This document shows, piece by piece, positions 30,051 to 38,196 of a DNA stretch of 64,000 nucleotides (its first letter is position 1; every line of letters begins with the position of its first letter). The notes under the pieces were generated by a model. That model saw only the letters and a list, made by a program, of their open reading frames with translations, made no database searches and was not told where the DNA came from. The DNA is taken from the NCBI RefSeq assembly GCF_002258785.1, contig NZ_NOYI01000012.1, positions 434,001 to 498,000 of the forward strand. Direction: 5' to 3'. The stretch is from Rhodococcus sp. 06-235-1A (lineage in GTDB: Bacteria > Actinomycetota > Actinomycetes > Mycobacteriales > Mycobacteriaceae). The position numbers and the translations under genes are program-made.

Positions 30051-30907
30051 GGTGTGGAATCACTTTCGGTATCGCGTCGGGTGTCGGCGTCGGACTGCTC
30101 CGACTCGACAGGTCGTGGCATTCTGCGTAGTGCCTGCCTCGGAGACGGGAAGAACGCCGGTACCCGAGCGGCGTAGGCGCGGTACGAACTGCCGAACCTC
30201 GCCAGCAGGTCCCGTTCCTCGAGCGCAGTCCCCAGCAGGATGTAACCGGTGAGGCCGACGGCCCACAGCAGATGGCCTGCCGTCATCTCGCTCGCGGCCC
30301 AGAAGGTCAGCAGCAGTCCGGTCATCAACGGGTGACGCACCAACCGATACGGTCCGTGGACCTGTAGTCGATCCGCGGTGGCGTCGGGAATCCGGATGAC
30401 GTACTCGCGGTATGCCTGTCGCAGGCCGAGCAGGTGGAAGTGGTCGAGCAACAGTGTCGCTGCGTAGACCAGAAGTACGCCCACCCAGAAGGCGGAGTCG
30501 AGAACACGGCCCGCAACGCCGTCGATCGACCAGATCCGGTACGGGATGGGCTGCCAGGCCAGGACGAGAACCCAGACCACCGCGCTCACCATGACGATGT
30601 ACACGGTGCGTTCGAGCGCCTCGGGTACCCGTCGGGTGAGCCACGCCTTGAACGACGGTCTCGCCATACCCGAATGCTGTAGGCCGAACAGCGCAATGAG
30701 CGCCAGGTCGATGGGGACTGCAACCCACGGCGACAGATGCGGTCCGTCATCGACCGTCTTGGGCAGCAGCCGATCGCCGGAGAAGAGCAACAGCAACGGA
30801 ACCGTGATGCCGGCGATCGCGTAGCCGGTCAGGGCAACGAGAAAGGGCAACAGCCGAGCTCGATCATGCAGCGTTGCCCGGACCTGCGGCCGGGGAATCA
30901 GATCCAT
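30026..30907 (-). CDS. MddA/isoprenylcysteine-methyltransferase-like membrane methyltransferase
   Basis: This 293-residue integral membrane protein has about six hydrophobic segments. Features typical of MddA (SAM-dependent methanethiol S-methyltransferase) are LQHSGMARPSFKAWLTRRVP (about 73-92) and DHFHLLGLRQAYREY (about 155-169). The ICMT/PEMT-like SAM site is GPYRLVRHPLMTGLLLTFWA with ALEERDLLARFGSSYRAY. The Arg-His-Pro and EER residues used for SAM binding in this superfamily are present. In this operon a thiol, carboxyl or hydroxyl of an isoprenoid product is a more natural target than free methanethiol. The ATG at 30907 overlaps the desaturase gene by 10 nt. The family is clear, the substrate is not. 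Confidence 0.82.
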   Translation of the reverse strand: MDLIPRPQVRATLHDRARLLPFLVALTGYAIAGITVPLLLLFSGDRLLPKTVDDGPHLSPWVAVPIDLALIALFGLQHSGMARPSFKAWLTRRVPEALERTVYIVMVSAVVWVLVLAWQPIPYRIWSIDGVAGRVLDSAFWVGVLLVYAATLLLDHFHLLGLRQAYREYVIRIPDATADRLQVHGPYRLVRHPLMTGLLLTFWAASEMTAGHLLWAVGLTGYILLGTALEERDLLARFGSSYRAYAARVPAFFPSPRQALRRMPRPVESEQSDADTRRDTESDSTPWSSTTPQ

Positions 30908-31908
30908 GCAAACCAGCGCAGAACTCGCGGCCGTACGGTGCCTGCTTCGATCTTGCTCTCCAGCTTGGCCTTCCAACGCTCACCGTACTTCGCATCGAGG
31001 AACGCGCCAGGGATCGCCAGACGCCATGCGGACTGGATCGTCATCCAGTACGGGACGATCACCTCAGGCTCCACGTCGCGCATGAACACGAGCTTGTCCG
31101 GAATGACACTCCAGTGCACACCGGGATAGCGATGGTGCACACTGTGATACCCCTGGTTGAAGATGAAGAAATTGAGCCAGTTCCCGGCCGTGTTGAGCGA
31201 CTTGCTCGGGTCGTCCTCGAAGCCTCGTGCCGGGGCATGGGTGAGCCATGCGAAGTACCCGGAATTGACCTGCGTGATCAGGAACGGGATCCAGTAGAAC
31301 ACCACGAACGGACCCGTCCCGGCGAAGTACCAGGCGACGACGATGAAGGTCAGTGCAACACCACAATCGAACGAGAACTGCCGACGTCGTTTACGTCTGG
31401 CGTCCGACACCCCGGTGGCGAACAACTCGCGAATCGTGTGCATCTTGACGATCGAGCCGTACCGAATCCAATATCCGACGGCACCCAGACCGTGCTCCCG
31501 GCCCTCGGTGGACGTCACGTCTCCTGGGCCGTCGTTGTATCGGTGATGGTTGAGCACATGCACCTCGCGCATCTCGGCCGCCGTCAAGGAGGCAGGGAGG
31601 GAACACAGGATGTCCACCACTCGATTGGCCCGCCGCGAGACGAACAGTGGTCGGTGGGTGTGCATGTGCAACACCCCGATGGTCAAGGAGAAGCTCAGCA
31701 GGGTCAGGACGAGTACGACGGGCACCGCGACGTACCAGCGATGGGCGATCGGCGCGAACAGTCCGAAGGCAAGGAGCCCGAGCCACAGCGCGACGTGGAC
31801 GAGCGGGCCCACGTTCGCCGGATTCTCCAGACGGAAGATGCGCTTGCTGATCGGATCCTTCGGTTCGCCGGTCGATCCGGTCTCGTTCCTGGGTGTCACC
31901 GCAGTCAT
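30898..31908 (-). CDS. Fatty-acid-desaturase-superfamily membrane di-iron enzyme
   Basis: This 336-residue protein has the three His clusters that bind the di-iron centre: HMHTH (about residue 81), HVLNHH (about 116) and HSVHHRYPGVHW (about 257). Hydrophobic pairs of helices lie at about 38-75 and 185-225. The superfamily includes acyl-lipid desaturases, carotenoid ketolases and hydroxylases. The isoprenoid operon makes an isoprenoid hydroxylase/ketolase/desaturase role plausible, but a lipid desaturase cannot be excluded. The start overlaps the upstream squalene-synthase-like gene by 4 nt and the end overlaps the methyltransferase by 10 nt. Confidence 0.85.
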   Translation of the reverse strand: MTAVTPRNETGSTGEPKDPISKRIFRLENPANVGPLVHVALWLGLLAFGLFAPIAHRWYVAVPVVLVLTLLSFSLTIGVLHMHTHRPLFVSRRANRVVDILCSLPASLTAAEMREVHVLNHHRYNDGPGDVTSTEGREHGLGAVGYWIRYGSIVKMHTIRELFATGVSDARRKRRRQFSFDCGVALTFIVVAWYFAGTGPFVVFYWIPFLITQVNSGYFAWLTHAPARGFEDDPSKSLNTAGNWLNFFIFNQGYHSVHHRYPGVHWSVIPDKLVFMRDVEPEVIVPYWMTIQSAWRLAIPGAFLDAKYGERWKAKLESKIEAGTVRPRVLRWFAWI

Positions 31909-33197
31909 GATTGCCTTTCAGAATCGAGTGGGAGATGCGGTGCCGTCCGGGACATCGCAGCCGTCTGAAACCGGGTGCCGAGAAGGTGCATGGCGTTGCT
32001 GTCGCCGGGCTGCATACGCTCGAGCGACCCGAACGCGAGATGATCGGCAATCATCATTCGGCGTACCTGGTCGCCGGGCAGTTCGCCGGACAGCGCTCCG
32101 GCCGGCAGCCCGTCGACGAGCGCCATCACCGAGTCCACGACGATCGAGCCCATCGAGGTGCCCTGGGCGTGCGCATCGATGCGCGGAAACAGGTTGTCCG
32201 GCGACTCCCGCCCGCCCTGGGTCGACGAGTCGAGCAGGAACTCGACCGTTCTGTCCACCGACTCACGCAGGCGATCGAGCATGACCTCCCATCGGTCGGT
32301 ACCGGTGGCCGCGACCACGGCACCGACCAGACGCAGCCTCCGGGAATACGGACTTCGCACTCCGACCGCGCCGCAGAAGAATGCGGTCGTGGTGATCGAC
32401 ATGTAGGCGACGGCCGCCCTGGCACCCTTGCTTCGGGTTCGCCGACCGAGATGCGACAACAGAGCGAACGTGCCGAGTGCCGGTGTCAGCAAACGCAATA
32501 CGATCTCGTGGGTCAATTCGGCACTGGTACCCACCCGGTACAGCTCGAGTTCCTGATCGCGGAGATCGTTCGCCAGTTGCGCCGCGGCTCCCACACAGTG
32601 GGCCAGCTCGGTGACATCGTCGTCGGTGGCATCCGGGTCGTTGTCGCAGATCACCGTGCATGCATAGACCACGACACGCCCGAGGACTCTCTCGCCGTAC
32701 GTGACCCGCGACATCGGCGTGTCGAGATTGTCTGCCATCGCGGTGGCAACGTCGATCAGTAGCTCCCGCACGCGTTCACGTCCGGCGGCCGGCAGTCGTT
32801 CGATCAACACCCGCACGTCGTCGATCCGTTCGGCGAGAACCGAATCCACCGCATCACTCTCACGCAGTACTCGCGCATGCAACGGCGGCGGCGGAACCGG
32901 GTCGTCGCCCACGAGATAGCGGGCCGCCGCGATCACCGTCGTCGCCGCGCCCGCGGAACCGCAGTACAGGTCCTCGTAGGCGTCGAGCACTCGGCACGCC
33001 AGAACAGCGGCAATCGATTCGGTCCGCTGCACCTCCGGCAACAGATCGATTGCCACGGCCAGATTTCGGGCGGCGGGTATCAATGCCGATTCGGCGAGTT
33101 CGTCCGGCGAACCTGCCCGCAGGAGCGCCGACGGATCGACCGCACGTCGAAGATCTCGTACGCCGCGGGCAAGGATCAGCAGACGGGCGGGCTTCAC
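31905..33197 (-). CDS. Squalene/phytoene-synthase-like prenyltransferase
   Basis: This 430-residue protein matches the trans-isoprenyl diphosphate synthase head-to-head family in its first 260 residues. ARNLAVAIDLLPEVQ (about 42-56) corresponds to the SRxFxxxIxxLP motif, RVLDAYEDLY (about 67-76) to the first Asp-rich motif DxxED, and QLANDLRDQELELY (about 205-218) to the second, N(I/L)RDxxED. The match is closer to squalene synthase than to phytoene synthase, but the first motif is shorter (DAYED) and residues about 260-430 have no counterpart I recognise. The expected reaction is condensation of two prenyl diphosphates made by the upstream enzyme. The GTG start at 33197 overlaps that gene by 4 nt (GTGA); longer starts would overlap far more. 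Confidence 0.78.
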   Translation of the reverse strand: MKPARLLILARGVRDLRRAVDPSALLRAGSPDELAESALIPAARNLAVAIDLLPEVQRTESIAAVLACRVLDAYEDLYCGSAGAATTVIAAARYLVGDDPVPPPPLHARVLRESDAVDSVLAERIDDVRVLIERLPAAGRERVRELLIDVATAMADNLDTPMSRVTYGERVLGRVVVYACTVICDNDPDATDDDVTELAHCVGAAAQLANDLRDQELELYRVGTSAELTHEIVLRLLTPALGTFALLSHLGRRTRSKGARAAVAYMSITTTAFFCGAVGVRSPYSRRLRLVGAVVAATGTDRWEVMLDRLRESVDRTVEFLLDSSTQGGRESPDNLFPRIDAHAQGTSMGSIVVDSVMALVDGLPAGALSGELPGDQVRRMMIADHLAFGSLERMQPGDSNAMHLLGTRFQTAAMSRTAPHLPLDSERQS

Positions 33198-34210
33198 CGG
33201 AGCACGACCCGTCGGGCCAGTGCCCGCAAGTGCTCTCGCGCAGGCGAATCGACGAAACACTCGGTTGCGACGCACGCCTGCCGCCTCGCGGATTCGGCGA
33301 ACTCACGGGCGCTGTCGAGTGCTCCGCTGTGCGTCAAGGCGGCCTGCAGGTCGCGGCCGGACGCCGACTCGTCGAGCCACATCTTCCGCGCCTCGACATC
33401 GGCGCACAGCCAGTCGATCACCGGCCAGGTAGGCACTCTGCGTTCGAGATCCCCGCAGGCATCCTTGCCCAGGTTCGGCCCGCCCTCGATATCGCGGACG
33501 TCGTCCATGATCTGGAATGCCAGTGCCAGATGATCCGAGTAGGTCATCAAACTGCGCAGTCCATCGTCGTCTATTCCGCCTGCTGTACCGCCGTAGGCGC
33601 AGGCGAGCCTGAACAGAGTCCCGGTCTTGGCTCCGGCGACCGCGCGGTAGTGCCTCCTGAGCGCACCGTCCTCGAGATCCGGCGGCAAGGTTTCGATCAA
33701 CTGACCGTACGAGAGTTCCGACAACCGATCGAGATACGTCACTCCGGCGGCGCGACCGATTCGGGCGAACACCGAAGGGTTGGCGTCGAGCACTCTCGCG
33801 ACTTCCCGCAGTGCGGTACCTGCCAGGTGGAAGCCTGCGCACGCCGCCACTCGAACACCGAATGCTGCTGCAACGGAATCATTGTCGCGACGAAGTAACG
33901 AACCGTCACAGATGTCGTCGTGTATCAGTGAGGATTCGTGCAACATCTCGATCGCAGCCGCGATGTCGACGGCGTCGTGCAACGGTACCGCGTGTGCACC
34001 CGGGACGAGCTGCGCACATGCGAGTACCATCCCGGCGCGCACACGCTTTCCCGGTATCGAGAGAACGTGATCGTAGATCGGTCGAAACGAGCTGTGCGGC
34101 TCCAGAATACGATTCATAGCTACGTCGACATGGCACAATTGTGCCGAGATGACGATGGCATCGGCCTTCGCCGGCGACGCCCACTCCAGACCCATGGCAT
34201 CAGCAACCAT
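33194..34210 (-). CDS. Polyprenyl diphosphate synthase
   Basis: This protein of about 338 residues makes an all-trans prenyl diphosphate from IPP and an allylic primer. First Asp-rich motif: LIHDDICDGSLLRRD (about residues 95-109); second: AFQIMDDVRDIEGG (about 227-240). The GKRVRAG segment binding IPP is at about 54-60. Small residues (SS) five and four positions before the first motif favour a product longer than farnesyl, such as geranylgeranyl, by the usual chain-length rule. The start is uncertain: ATG 34210 is used; GTG 34219 and ATG 34117 are alternatives, and the last would place a 14-bp palindrome upstream rather than inside the gene. First gene of the operon. Confidence 0.87.
   Translation of the reverse strand: MVADAMGLEWASPAKADAIVISAQLCHVDVAMNRILEPHSSFRPIYDHVLSIPGKRVRAGMVLACAQLVPGAHAVPLHDAVDIAAAIEMLHESSLIHDDICDGSLLRRDNDSVAAAFGVRVAACAGFHLAGTALREVARVLDANPSVFARIGRAAGVTYLDRLSELSYGQLIETLPPDLEDGALRRHYRAVAGAKTGTLFRLACAYGGTAGGIDDDGLRSLMTYSDHLALAFQIMDDVRDIEGGPNLGKDACGDLERRVPTWPVIDWLCADVEARKMWLDESASGRDLQAALTHSGALDSAREFAESARRQACVATECFVDSPAREHLRALARRVVLR
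34132..34145. promoter_or_regulatory. Perfect palindrome at 5' end of the terpenoid operon
   Basis: GGCACAATTGTGCC is a perfect 14-bp palindrome. It lies within the first codons if the polyprenyl synthase starts at 34210, but 15 bp upstream of the alternative ATG at 34117, where it could act as an operator over the ribosome site. The remaining gap to 34436 is somewhat AT-richer than its surroundings and shows no other convincing element. Confidence 0.35.
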
Positions 34211-34436
34211 GGACAACACCGCTCATGCGTAGAGCGTTGTCAGGCAACACTTTCGATAGACTCTTCAGAGGTGCGTCCGCATAGAAACACACCTGTCTCC
34301 GCAATTTTCCGTCCACGAATACTCCCCCGCCGATCGCCCCCTGATCCTGCTGCGCGCCACATTAAGTGACACAGGGCACCGACAGCCAGCCGAAGCAGCG
34401 GAATGACGCAGAGCCATAGCCAAAACGCACAGTCGG

Positions 34437-35339
34437 TCACGACTGATTCGTTTTTGCACCTACCGACCGGCCGGCAACAAGTTGATCGATGAACGAATTC
34501 ATAAGCGGCGCTACCCAATCGGGAGAGTACACAAGCGCAGTGCGCTCCGACGGCGGCCCCGGCCAGGGGACGACCACACCGCCTGCGGCAGTCACCGATC
34601 GCGCCATCGACTCGCTCATGACGGCGGCGCCGATACCGTGGGCGACGAGACCGGGCAGTGCCTGCTGCGACACCCCGCTCAACACCACTGTCGCCACGAT
34701 CCCGAATCCAGCCAGAACGTCGACGACACCGATGCCCACGCGATGTGTCTGCGCAACGATCGCCAACGGAACGGCCGCGTCGAGCCGACCGAGGGTGACG
34801 ACGTTGTCCGATCCCGGTGGAAGCGCTAGTACGAGAACGTCATCGGGCAAGTACTCGTGGACGAGGTCGTCGGCCGCATCGGAATCGGGCACCACCGCGC
34901 AGTCGATCTGACCCATCCGAACCTGCGCCAGCGCTTCCGCAGGATCGGAGATCGACACGACGTCGATTCTCGATCCCGGTCGCGCAGCGACGAATGCCGC
35001 CATGAGGTCGGGCGTTACCGAACGATCCGACAGTCCGACGCGTACGGTCGGTGGCGCGTCGCCGGGATGCGTCGTGCTCAGTTCGTCGACCACTCGCTCG
35101 ACCGCCCGATGGTCGAGTACAGTTCGGCGCGCAAGTGGTAGCAGGGCAGCACCTTCGGGGCTCAGAACCAGCGTATTGGCCTCACGGCGAAACAACTCGA
35201 CACCCAGCTCGGTCTCGAGGTTTCGCACGGCGGCGGACACCGTCGGTTGACTCACCCCGAGTGCGCGAGCCGCGTTACTGGGTCCATGCTCGTCGACGAT
35301 GGCCACGAAGCACACGAGCATCGAAGTGGTGACGTTCAC
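34437..35339 (-). CDS. LysR-family regulator next to the terpenoid operon
   Basis: This 300-residue LysR protein has a winged helix at about residues 4-62 (GPSNAARALGVSQPTVSAAV, NLETELGVELFRR) and a periplasmic-binding-like effector domain from about 80 onward. The GTG at 35339 gives the normal LysR N-terminus (MNVTTSMLVCFVAIVDEHG); an in-frame start at 35375 would add 12 unlikely residues. It is transcribed toward the polyprenyl synthase gene, 226 bases away, and back to back with another LysR gene. It may regulate the terpenoid operon, but LysR proteins usually control the divergent neighbour, so this is only a suggestion. Confidence 0.85.
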   Translation of the reverse strand: MNVTTSMLVCFVAIVDEHGPSNAARALGVSQPTVSAAVRNLETELGVELFRREANTLVLSPEGAALLPLARRTVLDHRAVERVVDELSTTHPGDAPPTVRVGLSDRSVTPDLMAAFVAARPGSRIDVVSISDPAEALAQVRMGQIDCAVVPDSDAADDLVHEYLPDDVLVLALPPGSDNVVTLGRLDAAVPLAIVAQTHRVGIGVVDVLAGFGIVATVVLSGVSQQALPGLVAHGIGAAVMSESMARSVTAAGGVVVPWPGPPSERTALVYSPDWVAPLMNSFIDQLVAGRSVGAKTNQS

Positions 35340-35345
35340 GGCATC

Positions 35346-35357
35346 AGTGTGAACACT
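35346..35357. promoter_or_regulatory. Inverted repeat between two LysR genes
   Basis: AGTGTGAACACT (arms AGTGT/ACACT, 2-bp centre) lies just upstream of the minus-strand lysR start at 35339 and 67 bp before the plus-strand lysR start. It contains T and A in a LysR-box-like setting, so it may be an autoregulatory site. Confidence 0.4.
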
Positions 35358-35423
35358 TCGGTGGAGCTGCAGCATCAGGGGGTACGTCGGGTGCCTTCCG
35401 ATGGCATCGACAGACGGGACGCG

Positions 35424-36314
35424 ATGGAACTTTCTTCACGGCTACTTCGGCAGTGCGTTGCCGTCGCCGACGCGGGTTCGATGAGCGGTGCGGCAACCGG
35501 ACTCGGGCTCAGTCCGTCCACTCTCTCGCGCGCTCTCGCCCGATTCGAGGAGCAGACCCACGTGACCATTTTCGAGCGGCGCGGTACACGGCTCGTGCCG
35601 ACCGATGCGGGACGAGAGATCGTGCGCGCTGCCCGGCGCGTCGTCGACGATCTGGACCTGTTCTCTGCCCTTGCCGTCGACGCCGCCCTCGGCCGGGCGG
35701 GGGCGGTGGTGGTGTCGGCTCCTGCCGACGACACCGGACCGGTTCTGCCCACCATGATCGCATCTGTGACACGAGGGCGGCCGCGCCTGAACGTGCACAT
35801 CGCACGCGTCGAGACCGCGACGGCGGCAATGGAATCCCTGCGATCCGGCGCTGCCGAGCTGGCGTTGATTCCGCGCCTTCCCACTCCGCCCGACCTGGTC
35901 GGCATCCATGTCGGACGCCAGGAGTTGACGTTGATCGTCCCCGCCGCATGGACGCAGTCGAATGTTCGGATCACCGATCACCACGAACTCGACTGGTTGG
36001 GCGAGTTCCCCTTCATCGCCGGCACCGTCGAGACCACGAGTGCGCATGCACTGGAACGACTTCGACGGTCGGGCGCGCGGCCGCACACGGTACTGACCGG
36101 TGCGCCGGTTCTGACGATACCGAGCCTGGTGGACGCCGGTGTCGGTGCTGCACTCGTACCGAGCTCGATGCCCCTCGCCGCGTTCGCCCATCTCCGGTCG
36201 ATCGATCTGACGCCGCCGCTGACCTACTCGATCACCCTGATGCACAGGACCGGTGAGCAATCCCCCGCGACCCGACAGTTCATCGAATGGGCTCGGTCTG
36301 CCACGGGAGAGTGA
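35424..36314 (+). CDS. LysR-family regulator, divergent member of the pair
   Basis: This 296-residue protein starts at the ATG that gives MELSSRLLRQCVAVADAGSM, the standard LysR N-terminus. The winged helix covers residues 1-60 (GLGLSPSTLSRALARFEEQT) and the effector domain follows with RPRLNVHIARVETATAAMES and a C-terminal GVGAALVPSSMPLAAF. The longer open frame upstream overlaps the other lysR gene and has no homology. The downstream neighbour is an MCE gene in the same direction, 112 bp away, with no visible operon link. Its targets are unknown. Confidence 0.85.
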   Translation: MELSSRLLRQCVAVADAGSMSGAATGLGLSPSTLSRALARFEEQTHVTIFERRGTRLVPTDAGREIVRAARRVVDDLDLFSALAVDAALGRAGAVVVSAPADDTGPVLPTMIASVTRGRPRLNVHIARVETATAAMESLRSGAAELALIPRLPTPPDLVGIHVGRQELTLIVPAAWTQSNVRITDHHELDWLGEFPFIAGTVETTSAHALERLRRSGARPHTVLTGAPVLTIPSLVDAGVGAALVPSSMPLAAFAHLRSIDLTPPLTYSITLMHRTGEQSPATRQFIEWARSATGE

Positions 36315-36426
36315 GCTGCGTCTCAAATTTTTGCCGTTGATACGTGCATCTCACAAGCGGTCGGGAAGTAGTAAGTGTGACGTCATGTACCACTAATGTT
36401 CGCGGCATGGTTGACGCTCTCGATCC

Positions 36427-37767
36427 GTGCTTCCCGTGACCGGCTCCCCCTCGCCGGTGCAGAACCGACTTCTCGGGCTCGGTCTCGTCGTGCTCATCGT
36501 CGTGTTCGTCGGGTGGAGCGTCACGTCGTACAACAAGACGTTCAAGGACGTCGTGACCGTCTCTCTCGAGACCGACAGCGTCGGCAACGCACTTCCCCGC
36601 AACGCGGACGTCAAGGTGCGCGGCATGATCGTCGGCGAAGTTCGATCGGCCACCACGACCGACGGCGTCGTCACCTCGGAGTTGGCGATCGAACCCGACG
36701 TGGCCGAGATGATTCCGTCGAACGTCACCGCACGGCTGCTACCCAAGACTCTGTTCGGTGAGCGGTACGTCGCTTTGATCCTGCCCGACGGCACGCCGGC
36801 GTCGCCCATCACCGAGGGCACGGTGCTCAAACAGGATCGCAGCGGAAACGCCATCGAGGTCGGGCAGGTGCTCGACGGCCTGTTGCCGCTGCTCCAAGCC
36901 GTGCCGCCACAGGACCTCTCGAATACCCTCGGCGCGTTGGCACAGGGGCTGAGCGGGCGGGGCGAGACGATCGGCCTCACGATCGACCGACTCGAGAACA
37001 TCTTTGCCGGGCTCAACACCGAACTGCCCGCCATCCAAGAGGACCTGCGCGGGCTGGCCGACTTCTCGCAGACCTACGCCGACGCCGCACCCGAGCTGAT
37101 CAATGCACTGGACAACCTGCGGACCACCGGCAACACCGTCGTCGAGAAGCGACCGGCCCTCGAGACGCTGTACGCCTCGTTGACGTCGGCCTCGAGTACC
37201 ACCGCCGATTTCCTCGCCGCCAACTCCGCGAACGTCATCGGTCTGGCTGCGAACTCGCGTGAGGCGCTCGAGGTGTTCGCAGAATTCTCCCCGGCTCTCG
37301 GGTGCACCGTCGCTCAGTTCGCCGAGGGTGCCAGGCGCGGCAAGGTCCTACTGGGAGACGGTGACGAGTATCCCGGCATCAACGTGTCGATGCCCTTCGT
37401 CAACCCCAAGGGTCGGTACCTACCGAACCAGGACGAACCGAGGCTGTTCGAGCAGGAACGCGGCCCGAGCTGCTACTCGTCCCTCGATCGCTACGCCGGG
37501 GAGTACTTCCCCCAGTATCCGGGCGGTTCACCGAACGACGGCTCGTATCAGGTGCCGTCGAGAAACCCCGGTGAACAGGACATCCCGGTCCTCGCGGCAC
37601 CACAGCTCTCGCCTGTGCCCGCCTCGTACGCCGGCTCGGTCACCGAGCAGCAGACCTTGGCCGTCCTCTACGGCGGAGCCAACGGAATCGAGCCCGATGC
37701 CGTCCCGTCGTGGACGACGACGCTCGGCGCTCCTGCGCTGAGGGGAACGCAGGTCACCTTCCAGTAG
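36427..37767 (+). CDS. Orphan MCE (mammalian cell entry/MlaD-type) protein
   Basis: This 446-residue envelope protein has an N-terminal membrane anchor (about residues 14-32; LLGLGLVVLIVVFVGWSV) and the MCE/MlaD domain (about 38-120; NADVKVRGMIVGEVRS, PKTLFGERYVAL). A helical region with many Leu/Asn follows (about 130-300), then a C-terminal tail with LGCTVAQFAEGARRG and Pro-rich segments, as in mycobacterial Mce proteins. Mce proteins normally come as six genes behind two yrbE permease genes and import lipids or sterols. None of these is nearby, so this is a solitary copy that may serve another Mce complex. It starts with GTG; a second GTG three codons on is possible. Confidence 0.88.
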   Translation: MLPVTGSPSPVQNRLLGLGLVVLIVVFVGWSVTSYNKTFKDVVTVSLETDSVGNALPRNADVKVRGMIVGEVRSATTTDGVVTSELAIEPDVAEMIPSNVTARLLPKTLFGERYVALILPDGTPASPITEGTVLKQDRSGNAIEVGQVLDGLLPLLQAVPPQDLSNTLGALAQGLSGRGETIGLTIDRLENIFAGLNTELPAIQEDLRGLADFSQTYADAAPELINALDNLRTTGNTVVEKRPALETLYASLTSASSTTADFLAANSANVIGLAANSREALEVFAEFSPALGCTVAQFAEGARRGKVLLGDGDEYPGINVSMPFVNPKGRYLPNQDEPRLFEQERGPSCYSSLDRYAGEYFPQYPGGSPNDGSYQVPSRNPGEQDIPVLAAPQLSPVPASYAGSVTEQQTLAVLYGGANGIEPDAVPSWTTTLGAPALRGTQVTFQ

Positions 37768-37836
37768 TCCCTACTGATTGAATGGTTCGCATCCCCCGTC
37801 GACGAGCGCGGCGGGTAACGATTCAGGAGTACATAC

Positions 37837-38196
37837 ATGCCAGCCGACACGAACGCCGCCGCATTCTCGATCCAGTCCAGCAACGATGGTCGCGTGGCCG
37901 TCATCGCGGTGTCCGGCGAGCTCGATATCACCACCGCACCGACCCTCGCCACCGCCGTCGATCAGCAGGTCGAGTCGTCGCCCTCGGCACTGATCATCGA
38001 CCTGTCGGCCGTGTCGTTCCTGGCCTCGGCGGCGATGACGGTACTGGCGACGACGCAGAAGGACCACGGCGACAACCTGGCGTTCTCGGTCGTCGCCGAC
38101 GGACCGACGACGAGCCGTCCGATCAAGTTGATGGGCCTGGACCAGGAATTCACACTGCACGCCAACTTGGCGTCAGCGCTCGCCGCTCTCGACTGA
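37837..38196 (+). CDS. STAS-domain anti-anti-sigma factor-like protein
   Basis: This 119-residue single STAS domain protein is of the SpoIIAA/RsbV type. In partner-switching systems the unphosphorylated form binds an anti-sigma kinase and frees the sigma factor. GELDITTAPTLATAVD is at about residues 28-43. The phosphorylation loop reads SFLASAAMTV, so the canonical DSSG is ASAA: the phosphorylatable Ser is kept, while the Asp, the second Ser and the Gly are changed. GGAGT is placed well before the ATG. It converges with the phosphatase gene with a 24-nt overlap; phosphatase and STAS are natural partners. Confidence 0.88.
   Translation: MPADTNAAAFSIQSSNDGRVAVIAVSGELDITTAPTLATAVDQQVESSPSALIIDLSAVSFLASAAMTVLATTQKDHGDNLAFSVVADGPTTSRPIKLMGLDQEFTLHANLASALAALD

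Noticed and set aside
28509-34210. Terpenoid operon as a carotenoid cluster
   Set aside because: No phytoene desaturase (crtI), lycopene cyclase or elongase gene is present, and the synthase-like enzyme resembles squalene synthase more than phytoene synthase.
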